Notes under the pieces: model-generated
Seen by the model: the letters and a program-made list of their open reading frames with translations, nothing else
Database searches by the model: none
Told to the model about the DNA's origin: nothing
Shown here: positions 23,264-33,500 of the stretch, piece by piece
How positions within the stretch are numbered: position 1 is the first letter of the stretch
How the letters are laid out: every line of letters starts with the position of its first letter
Assembly: GCF_009749385.1 (NCBI RefSeq)
Contig: NZ_WBIN01000014.1
Coordinates: 62,001-126,000 of the forward strand
Source of the DNA: Agromyces allii
GTDB taxonomy: Bacteria > Actinomycetota > Actinomycetes > Actinomycetales > Microbacteriaceae
Direction of reading: 5' to 3'
Length of the DNA: 64,000 nucleotides
Program-made: the position numbers and the translations under genes

Positions 23264-24723
23264 ACGCCGCGATCAGCTATGCGGCGATCGCGGCCGTCGC
23301 GCTCGCCTCGGCCCTCATCGGGTTCTACGGCCTACGCGTCTCGCGCACGACGAGCGACTTCTACGTCGCCTCGCGCACCGTGCGCCCGTGGTGGAACGCG
23401 TCGGCCATCGGCGGGGAGTACCTCTCGGCCGCGAGCTTCCTCGGCATCGCCGGGCTCATCCTCACGTCGGGCGCGGGCGGGCTCTGGTTCCCGATCGGCT
23501 ACACGGCCGGATACCTCATGCTGCTGCTGTTCGTCGCGGCACCGCTCCGCCGCTCGGGCGCCTACACGATCCCCGACTTCACCGAGGCCCGGCTCGAGTC
23601 GCGCACCGCCAGGCTCGTGACGAGCACGCTCGTGATCGTCATCGGCTGGTTCTACATCGTGCCGCAGCTGCAGGGCGCGGCCCTCGCCGTACGCATCACG
23701 ACCGGACTCCCCTCGTGGGCCGGTTCGCTCGCCGTCGCGGTGATCGTCGCCGTGGTCGTCGCCGCCGGCGGCATGCGCTCGATCACGTTCGTGCAGGCGT
23801 TCCAGTTCTGGCTGAAGCTCACCGCGATCGCCGTACCCGTGATCGTGCTACTCATCCTCGTCGGCGGCGTCGAGCCCTCGCTCGAGGCGGCGGACGCGTT
23901 CCCGCCGACGGCCGGCCCGGGCGACCTCGACCCGTACCGCACGGTCTCGCTCATGGTCGCGCTGCTGCTCGGAACCCTCGGCCTGCCGCACGTGCTCGTG
24001 CGCTTCTACACGAACCCCGACGGCGACGCCGCGCGGCGCACGACCGTCATCGTGCTCGTGCTGCTCTCGGTCTTCTACCTGTTCCCGACGATCTTCGGCC
24101 TGCTCGGCCGGGCGTTCGCGCCCGACCTCGTCGCCTCGGGCGACGCCGATGCACTCGTGCTCGTGCTGCCCGACCGGCTCCTCCCCGGATGGGGCGGCGA
24201 CGTGCTCACCGCCCTCGTGATCGCGGGCGCGTTCGCGGCGTTCCTCTCGACCTCGTCGGGCCTCGTCGTGTCGCTCGCGGGCGTCATCAGCCAGGACCTG
24301 CTCGGCGGCAGCGTGCGCGGATTCCGCATCGCCGCCGTGTTGTCGTCGTTCGTGCCGCTCATCGTCGCCCTCGCGACCGAGTCGACCGGGCTCGCCGGCA
24401 GCGTCGGACTCGTGTTCGCCTTCACCGCCTCGACCCTCTGCCCGATGCTGCTGCTCGGCATCTGGTGGCGGGGACTCACGCCGCGCGGCGCCGTCTCGGG
24501 CATGCTCACGGGCGCCGTGCTCTCGGGGGCGGCGATCCTCGGCGGCGGGGCGATCGCGGCGGCGGCGCCCGGCATCCGCCCGTTCCTGGAGCAGCCCGCC
24601 GCATGGACCGTGCCGCTCGCGCTGCTCGTGACGGTGCTCGTGTCGCGGGTCGACCGACGGCGGCGACCGCGCGGGACGGATGCGTTCCTGGCGCGGCTGC
24701 ATACGCCAGAGCGGGTGCGCTGA
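23260..24723 (+). CDS. Second SSS-family solute symporter
   Basis: The 487-aa protein is of the same branch as the symporter near 19 kb. Shared segments include SDFYVASRTVRPWWNASAIG, GEYLSAASFLGIAGL, AYTIPDFTEARLESRTARL and LPHVLVRFYTNPDGDAARR. It has about 13 helices and a basic C-terminus. It starts with GTG overlapping the preceding stop and has GGAGG 5 nt before it. It ends the kinase-regulator-DUF485-like-symporter operon, so the system probably includes its own transporter target. Acetate, pyruvate or propionate uptake is the family expectation. Confidence 0.87.
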   Translation: MNAAISYAAIAAVALASALIGFYGLRVSRTTSDFYVASRTVRPWWNASAIGGEYLSAASFLGIAGLILTSGAGGLWFPIGYTAGYLMLLLFVAAPLRRSGAYTIPDFTEARLESRTARLVTSTLVIVIGWFYIVPQLQGAALAVRITTGLPSWAGSLAVAVIVAVVVAAGGMRSITFVQAFQFWLKLTAIAVPVIVLLILVGGVEPSLEAADAFPPTAGPGDLDPYRTVSLMVALLLGTLGLPHVLVRFYTNPDGDAARRTTVIVLVLLSVFYLFPTIFGLLGRAFAPDLVASGDADALVLVLPDRLLPGWGGDVLTALVIAGAFAAFLSTSSGLVVSLAGVISQDLLGGSVRGFRIAAVLSSFVPLIVALATESTGLAGSVGLVFAFTASTLCPMLLLGIWWRGLTPRGAVSGMLTGAVLSGAAILGGGAIAAAAPGIRPFLEQPAAWTVPLALLVTVLVSRVDRRRRPRGTDAFLARLHTPERVR

Positions 24724-24741
24724 GGCGAACGGGGGCGGGCG

Positions 24742-24780
24742 GCGCTGGTCTCGAGACGCTTCGCTCCTCGACCGGCGAGG
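24742..24780. repeat. Interspersed repeat, copy 4
   Basis: GCGCTGGTCTCGAGACGCTT followed by CGCTCCTCGACCGGCGAGG, in plus orientation, 18 nt after the symporter stop. It may help terminate that operon. Confidence 0.75.
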
Positions 24781-24858
24781 TGGGGCGGGCAGACGCGGTG
24801 TACAGCCCTGGCGACCGCGCTCGTCACGGCGGCGGCCGGCGGCCACGACCAGCGCACG

Positions 24859-24864
24859 TAGGAT
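24859..24864 (+). promoter_or_regulatory. -10 element (leaderless) of the TSUP permease gene
   Basis: TAGGAT ends 6 nt before the GTG start. Confidence 0.5.
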
Positions 24865-24870
24865 ACTGCG

Positions 24871-25611
24871 GTGCTCGTCGCCGTCGCCCTCTCCGTACTC
24901 GTGGGCGCCTTCGCACAGCGCGTCACCGGCATGGGCTTCGCGCTCGTCGCGTCGCCCGCCCTCGTCATCCTGCTCGGCCCGTTCGACGGCGTGATCGTCG
25001 TGAACCTCTGCGCCATCGTCTCGTCGCTCATCATCCTGCCGAGGGTGTGGCGGTTCGTGGAGTGGCGCCGGTTCGCGATGCTCGTCGTTCCGGCCCTCGT
25101 GGGCACGGCGGTCGGCGCGGTCATCGCAGCGCACGTTCCGGGTGCTCCCCTGCAGGTGATCATCGGCGCGCTCGTCATCGTCGCCCTCACCGCCACGCTG
25201 CTCGTGACGCGCGCCGAGCACGTCGTGCACGGCCTGCCACCGGCACTCGCGGCGGGTGCGGCATCCGGCATCATGAACGCCGCGGCCGGCGTCGGCGGGC
25301 CGGCCCTCAGCGTCTACGCCGTCGCGACGAGGTGGCCGCAGGCGCGCTTCGCCGCGACCCTGCAGCCCTACTTCGTGGTCATCGGCACCGCCTCGCTCGT
25401 GCTGAAGCTCGCGCAGACCGGCTGGGCGATCCCCGAGCTGGCACCGGGCTCGTGGCCCATCGTCATCGGCGCCCTGCTCGCCGGACTCGTCGCGGGAGAG
25501 CTGCTGCACCGGCGCATCCCGCACCATGCGGCGCGCATCGCCGTGATCGCGATCGCCTACGCCGGCGGCACCGCGGCCCTGATCGACGGCGCGATCGAGC
25601 TCTGGTTCTGA
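24871..25611 (+). CDS. TSUP-family permease (TauE/SafE-like)
   Basis: The 246-aa protein has seven or eight helices and duplicated TauE/SafE motifs: VGAFAQRVTGMGFALVASPALV in the first half and AAGAASGIMNAAAGVGGPALSVYA in the second. The family exports sulfite, sulfoacetate or other small organic anions. The start is a GTG with a -10 at leaderless spacing. No sulfur genes are adjacent, so the substrate is open. Confidence 0.83.
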   Translation: MLVAVALSVLVGAFAQRVTGMGFALVASPALVILLGPFDGVIVVNLCAIVSSLIILPRVWRFVEWRRFAMLVVPALVGTAVGAVIAAHVPGAPLQVIIGALVIVALTATLLVTRAEHVVHGLPPALAAGAASGIMNAAAGVGGPALSVYAVATRWPQARFAATLQPYFVVIGTASLVLKLAQTGWAIPELAPGSWPIVIGALLAGLVAGELLHRRIPHHAARIAVIAIAYAGGTAALIDGAIELWF

Positions 25612-25618
25612 AGCGCGG

Positions 25619-26260
25619 CTACGCGCCGACCAGCTGCACCGGGTCGTCGCCGCGCGCCACCAGCCGCGCCTCGAGCCCCGCCCGCACCTCGGGCCACTCG
25701 TCGACGAGGATCGAGTAGACCGCCGAGTCGCGCCAGCTGCCGTCGGCGCGGATCTTGTGGCGACGCGCGATGCCCTCGAACGTCGCACCCAACCGCAGGA
25801 TCGCGGCGCGCGAACGCTCGTTGCGGCTGTCGGCCTGCAGCTTCACCCGGCCGAAGCCGTGGTCGAACGCCATGCCGAGCAGCAGCAGCTTCGCCTCGAC
25901 GTTCACTCCGCCCGCCCAGACGCGCGGGTCGTACGCGGTCCAGCCGATGTGGGCGGACTCGTTCGTCAGGTCGAGGTCGGCGAACTTGGTCGCGCCGACG
26001 ACGCGGCCGTCGTGGTCGCCGCCCTGCAGTCGAACCGTCCAGGGCAGCGCGAGCGGGCCGCCCGCGTAGTACGAGAGCGCGAACCGCTCGAACGCGGCGT
26101 CGTCGGCCGGGAGACCGGCCGGGCCTCCCCCGTAGCCGCCCGCGAACACCGCCGGCTTGCGCAGGGCCTTCGCGAGCTCGGGCACGTCGTCGGGCACGAA
26201 CGGCGTGAGACGGATGAATCGGCCGACGAGCGGCTCGGCAGCGGGGATCCGGGCAGTCAC
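25619..26260 (-). CDS. GNAT-family N-acetyltransferase (RimJ/RimL type)
   Basis: The 213-aa protein has the RimJ/L layout: VGRFIRLTPFVPDDVPEL at the start, HIGWTAYDPRVWAGGVNVEAKLLLLGMAFD as the acetyl-CoA loop region, and LQADSRNERSRAAILRLGATFEGIARRH as the terminal strand and helix. The family acetylates protein N-termini or small amines using acetyl-CoA. I used a GTG with a GAGACT -10-like hexamer 6 nt before it; an ATG six codons upstream is the alternative. It is convergent with the TSUP gene with only 7 nt between stops. Confidence 0.8.
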   Translation of the reverse strand: MTARIPAAEPLVGRFIRLTPFVPDDVPELAKALRKPAVFAGGYGGGPAGLPADDAAFERFALSYYAGGPLALPWTVRLQGGDHDGRVVGATKFADLDLTNESAHIGWTAYDPRVWAGGVNVEAKLLLLGMAFDHGFGRVKLQADSRNERSRAAILRLGATFEGIARRHKIRADGSWRDSAVYSILVDEWPEVRAGLEARLVARGDDPVQLVGA

Positions 26261-26403
26261 CGCACGAGTCTCGCACACCGGCGATGGCCGTCATGCTCCG
26301 ACGGTTCCCGCGTGTGCGACGGCCTCACCGTGCAGAGCCGGGCCGCACCCGTGAACCCGTCCGCCGACAGGCCCGCGCGCTCGAACGCTTCTCATGGGAG
26401 GTG

Positions 26404-27108
26404 ATGCAGAATCAGCAGATGAGCGAGCCGACGCCCAGCGATCCCGTCCAGCCCGGTTCCGGTCCGCTCGAACCGGCGCCCGGGTTGGCCGCCCGTCGCA
26501 GCGACGTCGTCCGTAAGCGAGTGATCGACGCCGTCGCGGTGTTCCTGCTCTCCGCCGTCGCGGTGCTGACCGCCTGGTGCGGCTTCCAGTCCTCGAAGTG
26601 GGGCGGCGAGATGTCGATCGCGTTCAGCCAGGCTTCGAGCGCGCGAGTGCAGGCGACCGACTATTCGAGCGAGGCGCGCGATGCGAGGGCGAGCGACCAA
26701 TCGATCTGGGTGCAGTGGGTGCTCGCGACCGCACAGGGTGACGCGCAGCTCGCGACGTACATCGAGGAACGATTCACGCCCGAGTTCCGCATCGCGTTCG
26801 ATGCCTGGGATGCCGGCGGGCGCGAAGCGCGGGGCCCCTTCGCGCTCGACGCCTACGTCCCACCGGGAACCGCCGAAGCAGCCGAGTTCAACGATCGCGC
26901 CGACGAGAAGTTCGCCGCCGCGCTCGAGAACAACCAGCGCGGCGACGACTACTCGATCCTGACCGTGCTGTTCGCCCTCGTGCTCTTCCTGACCGCGATG
27001 TCGCAGCGCGAGCTGCAGCCGTGGGTGGTGCGCACCCTGCTCGGACTCGCGATCGTCGTGGCGGTCGTCGGCCTGGCTATCCTGTTGACCTTCCCCGTGA
27101 GGATCTGA
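26404..27108 (+). CDS. Hypothetical three-helix membrane protein
   Basis: The product is about 234 aa. A polar Pro-rich N-terminus leads into a first helix (AVAVFLLSAVAVLTAWCGF). A segment of some 120 residues follows with KWGGEMSIAFSQASSARVQ and YIEERFTPEFRIAFDAWD, probably outside the membrane. Two helices then end the protein (ILTVLFALVLFLTAM and TLLGLAIVVAVVGLAILLTF). GGGAGGTG lies very close to the first ATG, and a second ATG five codons later is an alternative start. I do not recognise a characterised family. Confidence 0.65.
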   Translation: MQNQQMSEPTPSDPVQPGSGPLEPAPGLAARRSDVVRKRVIDAVAVFLLSAVAVLTAWCGFQSSKWGGEMSIAFSQASSARVQATDYSSEARDARASDQSIWVQWVLATAQGDAQLATYIEERFTPEFRIAFDAWDAGGREARGPFALDAYVPPGTAEAAEFNDRADEKFAAALENNQRGDDYSILTVLFALVLFLTAMSQRELQPWVVRTLLGLAIVVAVVGLAILLTFPVRI

Positions 27109-27229
27109 GCGCGCACCTTCCCGACGCGTCGAAACGTTCCAGGTGCGTTCCAGAGCCCTTTCTCGCGCGTGGGGCGTGAACGTAGGCTGGTCTCGACCGG
27201 CGACGACGCCGCAGATATGGGGGAACAGC

Positions 27230-27448
27230 ATGGCCGGATTCGACGACCTCGCCAAGCAGGCCGGGGAATTCATCGAACAGAACAAGGACAAGATCCAGGA
27301 GGTTCTGAAGAGCGAACAGGCCGAGGACATCAGCGACAAGGTCCTCGACGGAATCGGCGAGGCGGTCAAGAAGGTCGCGCCCGACGAGCACGACGGCATG
27401 ATCGACGACATCAAGGCCAACATCGACAAGTCGGTGGGCAACCAGTAG
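27230..27448 (+). CDS. Small acidic helical protein, MT0933/Rv0909-like antitoxin fold
   Basis: The 72-aa protein is rich in Lys, Asp and Glu, begins MAGFDDLAKQAGEFIEQNKDKI and contains KVLDGIGEAVKKVAPDEHDG. This resembles the small MT0933-type antitoxin family, many members of which have no toxin partner, and no toxin gene is adjacent here. GGGGGA before the ATG and TAGGCT 41 nt upstream support an independent, leadered gene. A general stress or nucleoid-related role would be equally compatible. Confidence 0.65.
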   Translation: MAGFDDLAKQAGEFIEQNKDKIQEVLKSEQAEDISDKVLDGIGEAVKKVAPDEHDGMIDDIKANIDKSVGNQ

Positions 27449-27469
27449 ACCGCGATCTCACGCACGACC

Positions 27470-27499
27470 GAGGGCGGATGCCGCGTGGCGCCCGCCCTC
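27470..27499. terminator. Terminator between convergent genes
   Basis: GAGGGCGG and CCGCCCTC arms flank a 14-nt loop that includes the GGATGCCGC motif. It separates the MT0933-like gene from the giant surface-protein gene. Confidence 0.55.
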
Positions 27500-27532
27500 T
27501 GTCATGCAGGCCGCGGCGGCGGCCGTCGCGGC

Positions 27533-30500
27533 TCAGCCGAGCCGGCGGCGTCGCCGCACGATCACCACTGCGAGGATGCCGAGCCCGCCGCCGAGCAGGC
27601 CGACCGCCGCCAGCAGGGCGATCGTCATGGCCTCGCCGTCGACCCCCGTCGAGGGCAGCGGCGGATCGAAGCGGTTGTCGACCGTGAGCGTCACGGGCCC
27701 GTCGGCGCCGACGATCGCCGGGTCGGCCTCGGTGGCGCTGATCACCACCTCGACCGCACCGCCGGCGTCGGTCTCCTCGGCCCAGCACTCGGTGCCGATC
27801 GGGAGGTCGACGACCGAGACCGTCTCGCCCGCCGTGATGAGCACGGGCTCGGCATCGAACAGCGTGTAGACGTCGTTGACGTCACCCTGATCGAAGGTGC
27901 AGGTCAGCGCGACCGTGAAGGTCTTGCCGTCCGCCTGGTCGGTCGCACCGCTCACCGTCTTCTGCAGCTCGAGCACTCCGGTGTCGAAGGTGTTCGTCGC
28001 GGTGATCGTGAGCACCTGCGCACGCTCGGCCGACTCGATGACCTGGGCGTTGTCGTACGAGTCGAAGTCGACGCTCGAGCGCGTCGCGCCCGCGGCGTCC
28101 GTCTCCTCGCCGTAGCAGTGCGCACCGAACGGCAGCTTCACGGGCTCGCCGTCGGCGTCGACGACCACCGTCGTGGTGCCGGAGGTGACCTCGACCGGAC
28201 CGTCGAAGACCGTGACGAGCACGTCGGCGACCTCCACCTGGCAGGTGACCTGCACGGTGTAGACGGCGTCGGTCGCGTACGACGCGTCGGCACCGTCACC
28301 GTCGACGTCCTTCGTGACCTCGACCGTGCCGAGCGAGAACCCGTTCACGAAACCAGCGTTCACGACCGACTCGATGCCGTCGGTCTCCTGGTCGGGGATC
28401 GTGACGGTCGTCGGGGGCGGCGTCTCGTCGGCGGATCCCGAATCCGTCTCGGTGACGACGCACTCCGCGCCGACCGGGATGCCGGTGATCGTGTCGCTGC
28501 GGAAGGGCCCGTGCGTGCCGTCGGCTTCGACCGTCAACTCGTCGTCGACGACCGTCTGCCCCTCGTAGGTGCACTCGACGCCGAACACGTACGTCCCGGG
28601 CGAGAAGGCCTCGGTGCCGGGGCCGATCATGGCCTTCAGCACGTCGAGGCCACCGGTTCGGAAGTCGTTCGTGATCGTGACCTGCACCGGTTCGGCCGTC
28701 TCGTCGTCCAGGATCCTGACCTCTTCAGGATCGACGGTCGCCTCGGTGGCCCCGCCGTCGTCGAGCTCCGTGACCCGGCAGTCCGTGCCCGTCGGGATGT
28801 TCGGAACCGTCCAGACGTTGCCGGGGGCGTCCTTCGTGAGGGTGTGCGTGTCGAGGTACACGACCCGCGGATCCGCGTTGAGGTTGACGCAGACCAACCG
28901 CACCTCGAAGTCGCCGAAGGTGCCGCCCCAGGCATCCGCCCCCGTTCCGGTGACCGCCTTCGTGATCTCGATCGACCCGACCGGGAACGTGTTGGTGTAC
29001 GCGACGAGCGTCACGGCCTCGCCCTCGTCATCATCGGGCAGCAGGGTGAAGTCGACGTCGTTTCCGGACACGGTCGTCCCTGCGTCGGAATCGCCCTGCG
29101 TCAGCACCAGTGAGGTCTGGGCCCCGGGCCGCGCCGTCTCGGACACCGTGCACTCCGCACCGGCCGGGAGCTCGCTGAACGACTGCTCCTCGCCCGTTCG
29201 GAGTGCGAAGTCCTCGTCGAGCACCGTCTCGCCCTCGAACGTGCAGGTCGCCGAGAAGTCGAAGAGCAGCTGCGTCGAGATCGGGTTCCCGTCTTGATCG
29301 ACCGCATCGGTCGCGACCGTCTTGCTCACCGTGAATCCGGCGTCGGGGTAGTCGTTCGTGACGGTGACGGTGATGTCCTCCTGCGTGCCGACGACGATCG
29401 GGTCGTCTTCGGTCGCGCTGATGTCGACATCCCACGCACCCTGCTGGTCGGGCTCCTCGGCGTAGCATTCGGATCCGATCGGGATCTCGAACAGGGTCAC
29501 GACCTCGCCGCCCTGCAGTTCGACCGGCTCCTGGTCGTAGATCACGAGCGGAGGGTTGCCCGGCCCACGATCGAAGGTGCAGGTCACGAGGATCTCGAAC
29601 GTGAAGCCCTCGGCGTGGTCGGGGTTGCCCGTGACGTCCTTCTCGATCGAGAGTTCGGCCAGGTCGTACCGGTTCGTCGCGGTCAGTCCGAGCGCCTCGG
29701 GCTCGTCCGAGTCGGATGCCACGACGATCACCGCGTCGTCGAAGGAGCCGAAGTCGACCGAGGCGTCCGTCGCGCCCGCGTCGTCGGTCTCGTCGCCCCA
29801 GCAGTGCGTGCCGAGCGGCAGCAGCAGCGGCTGGCCGGTGGCGGGGTCGAGCACGGTCACCGTCTCGCCGCCGGTCACCTGCACGTCGCCGTCGAACAGC
29901 GGGGTTCCGCCGTCGGTGAGCGAACAGGTCACGTGCACCGTGAACGTGGCGTCGGCGATGCCCGGCAGACCGGCACCGGTTCCGGTGACGTCCTTCGTCA
30001 CGGCGATCGTGCCCGCGGTGAAGCGGTTCTCGAACGCCGCGGTCGCGACCTCCTCGACGCCGGCCGTCTGCTGGTCGGCGATCGTGACGGTCACGGGAGC
30101 CGGAACGGCATCCGCCCCTCCGTCGCCCGTCTCGGTGATGTCGCACTCGCTGCCCACCGGGAGACCGGTGACCGTGGCGGACGCCAGCGGTCCGGCGGTA
30201 CCGTCGCCCGAGATCGTGAGGTCGCCCTCGTCGACGGTCTGCCCCTCGTAGACGCAGGTGTACTCGAAGTCGAACTCGACGTCCTCGGTGAATCCGATGC
30301 CCGAGCCCGTGATGGTCTTCTCGACCACGAACCCGCCGGTGCGGTAGTCGTTCGTGACCGTGACCGTGACCGGGTCGCCCGCATCACCCTCGGTGCCGAT
30401 CGTCACGGATGCCGGGGCGATCACCGGGTCGCCCGTGGCGCCCGCATCGTCGGGCTCGGTCACGACGCAGTCCGCGCCGGTCGGGAGCGTGCCGACCGTC

Positions 30501-33500
30501 GTGGATCCGTCGGCGGGCACGACGACGTCGGCGTCGTAGACCGTGTCGGGGTCGGCGGCGGCGAGCGTGCAGACGAGGTGCACCGTGAACTCGTCGGGAG
30601 CCCACGCCTCCTCGCCGGTGCCCGTCACGTTCTTCGCGATGGTGAGCGAGCCGACCGTGTAGACGTTCGTCACCTCGAGCGAGATCACCTCTTCGCCTTC
30701 GACATCGGGGAACAGCGTGAACGTCGCGCTCGTGGTGTCCCCGAGATCGGTGTCGACGCCGTCGACGGTCAACGTCATAGCGGTCGACGGCGCTCCGGCC
30801 GCATCGGTCTCGGTGACGGTGCACTCTGCGCCGGCCGGCAAGGTCCCGAAGGTCCGCTCGTCGCCGTCGGACAGCTCGAACGTCTCGTCGAGCACGGTCC
30901 CGCCCTCGAAGGTGCAGACCGCGGTGAAGGCGAACACGGAGTCGTAGGCGATCGGGACGCCGTCGTGGTCGATGGCCCCACCCTCGTCGACCGACTTCGC
31001 GACCGTGAACCCGGCATCGAGGTACTCGTTGGTCACCGTGATCTCGATGTCGGCACCCGCGACCACTTCGACCGGATCGTCGATCGTCGCGCTGATCTGC
31101 ACGTCGGTCGCACCCTGCTGATCGGGCTCCTCGGCATAGCACTCCGAGCCGATCGGGATGTCGGTGAGGGTGACGGACTCGCCGCCCTCGAGTTCGACCG
31201 GCTCCTGGTCGTAGACCACGATCGGTGCGTTGCCGTCGCCGCGGTCGAATGTACAGGTCACGAGTATCTCGAAGGTGAAGCCCTCGGCGTGGTCGGGGTT
31301 GCCGGCGAGGTCCTTCGCCACCGTGATCTCACCGACGTCGAACGTGTTCGTCGCCGTGATCGCGAGCGTCTCGGGCTCGTCGCCGTCGTTGACATCGACG
31401 ATGACCGCGTTGTCGAACGAATCGAAGTCGACCGAGGCATCCGTCGCGCCGCCGTCATCGGTCTCATCGCCCCAGCAGTGCGTGCCGACGGGCAGCAGCA
31501 GCGGGTCGCCCGTCGCCGGATCGGTGATCGTCGTCGACGTGCCGCCCGTGACCTGCACGTCGCCGTCGAACGACGGGGTGCCGCCGTCCGTCAGCGAGCA
31601 CGTCACGTGCACCGTGTACGTCGCGCCCGCGATCTCGGGGATCTCGCCGGCGTCTCCCGTGACGACCTTCGTCACGGCGACGGATGCCGCGGTGAACCGG
31701 TTCTCGATCGGCGCGGTCGCGATCGTCTCCACGCCCGCGGTCGTCTGGTCGGGGATCGTGACGTTCACGGGCGGCGGCGTGAAGTCGGCCCCGCCGTTGC
31801 CGGTCTCGGTGACGGTGCAGTCCGTGCCCACCGGCAGGCCCGTGACCTGTTGCGAGGTCAGCGGACCGGCCGTGCCGTCGCCCGTGATCGTGAGGGTGCC
31901 CTCGTCGACGGGTGCACCCTCGTAGGTGCACGTGTACTCGAAGTCGAACTCGACGTCTTCGCTGTACTCGAGGCCCGAACCCGCAATGCTCTTCTCGATC
32001 ACGAACCCGCCGGTGCGGAAGTCGTTCGTCACGGTGACGGTGACCGGGTCGCCGTCGTCGCCCTCGACCCCGATCGTGACGGATGCCGGCTCGATCGTCG
32101 GTGCACCGGTGGCTCCGCCGTCATCGGGCTCGGTCACGACGCAGTCCGCACCGGTCGGGAGCGGGCCGACCGTCACGGCATCGTTCGCCGGGATGACCAG
32201 GTCGTCCTCGTAGACCGGGTTCTCGGTCGCTTGGTCCCACGTGCAGACGAGGTGCACGGTGAACTCGTCGGGCGCCCACGCGTCGGCGCCGGTGCCGGTC
32301 ACGTCCTTCGCGATCGACAGCGACCCCGACGTGTACTCGTTCGTCACGGCGAGCGCCGTCAGGTGGGTGCCGTCCTCCGCGTCGGGGAGGATCGTGAAGT
32401 CGGCGCTCGCCGTCTCGCCGAGATCTGTGTCGGCGCCGTCCTCGGTGAGCACGATGCTCGTGCTCGTCGCGCCCGCGGCATCCGTCTCGGTGACGGTGCA
32501 GTTCGCACCCACCGGGAGCGGCGCGAATTCCTTGCTCTCCCCGTCGTGCAGCGTGAACGTGCGGTCGTCCGGCAGCACCACGTCGACGCCGAGCCACTCG
32601 CAACTCGCGGTGAAGCCGAACTCCGGGTCGGCGGCGATCGGGTCGCCGTCCTGGTCGACCGCGTCGCTCTCGACGACGTCCTTCGAGATCGTGAAGCCGC
32701 CAATCTCATAGGTGTTCGTGACCGTGACCGTGGCGTCCTCGACCGGCTCGGCCGGGAACGGGTGGTCGATGTCGGTGCGGTCGCTGAAGTCGCTTCGGGC
32801 GACGACGGGGCCGGACCTGCCGTTGACCCCGGTCGGGTCGTAGGTCACCGTCGAGCCCTGTGCAGGAAGCTCGGCGACGGAGCAGTCGGCATAGAGCGGA
32901 AGCGTGGTCCCGGACCCCACCTCGACGAGCGTGCCGTCGGCGGGCACCGCCACCGGCGAGACGGGTGCGCCCGCGTCGTCGACGAGGTCCACGTCTTCGC
33001 CCAGCGAGTTGCACTGCACGTCGAAGTCGTACGAGTCCGGCAGCGGGAACGGGAACGACTCGGGCGCCACCTGCGACTTCTGCAGGTCGATCTCGCCCAC
33101 CGGGAACGCGACGCCCGCTCGCACCGGCTCGACCGGTCCCTGGTAGTACTCGGCGCCTTGGAAGGTGGCCCGCGAGCCTGCGGCGAGGGTGTTCCACGCG
33201 ATCGGCAGATCGGTGTCGTAGGCATCCGGGATCCATGCGGGGGTCTGCGTCTGGAACGTGATGGACCCGCTCGCTCCGGGCTGCAGGGCCGCTCCCTCGG
33301 GGTAGTCGATCACGAGCTTCGTGGCGCGCGCGGTCGCGAGCTCCTCAGGAGGCGTCGAGGCGTCGTAGGGGATCCACGCGCGCGAGTTCACGTCGGCTGC
33401 ACACGGATCGGTATCGGGGATCGGTGCACTCAGGATGCTGTACTGGATGTCCGCCGCATTGCAGGCCTGATTCGGCACGCTGGTCATGTAGTAGGCGAAG

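Noticed and set aside
27230..27448. Complete toxin-antitoxin module
   Set aside because: Only the small MT0933-like protein is present. Neighbours on both sides are unrelated, so no toxin can be assigned.
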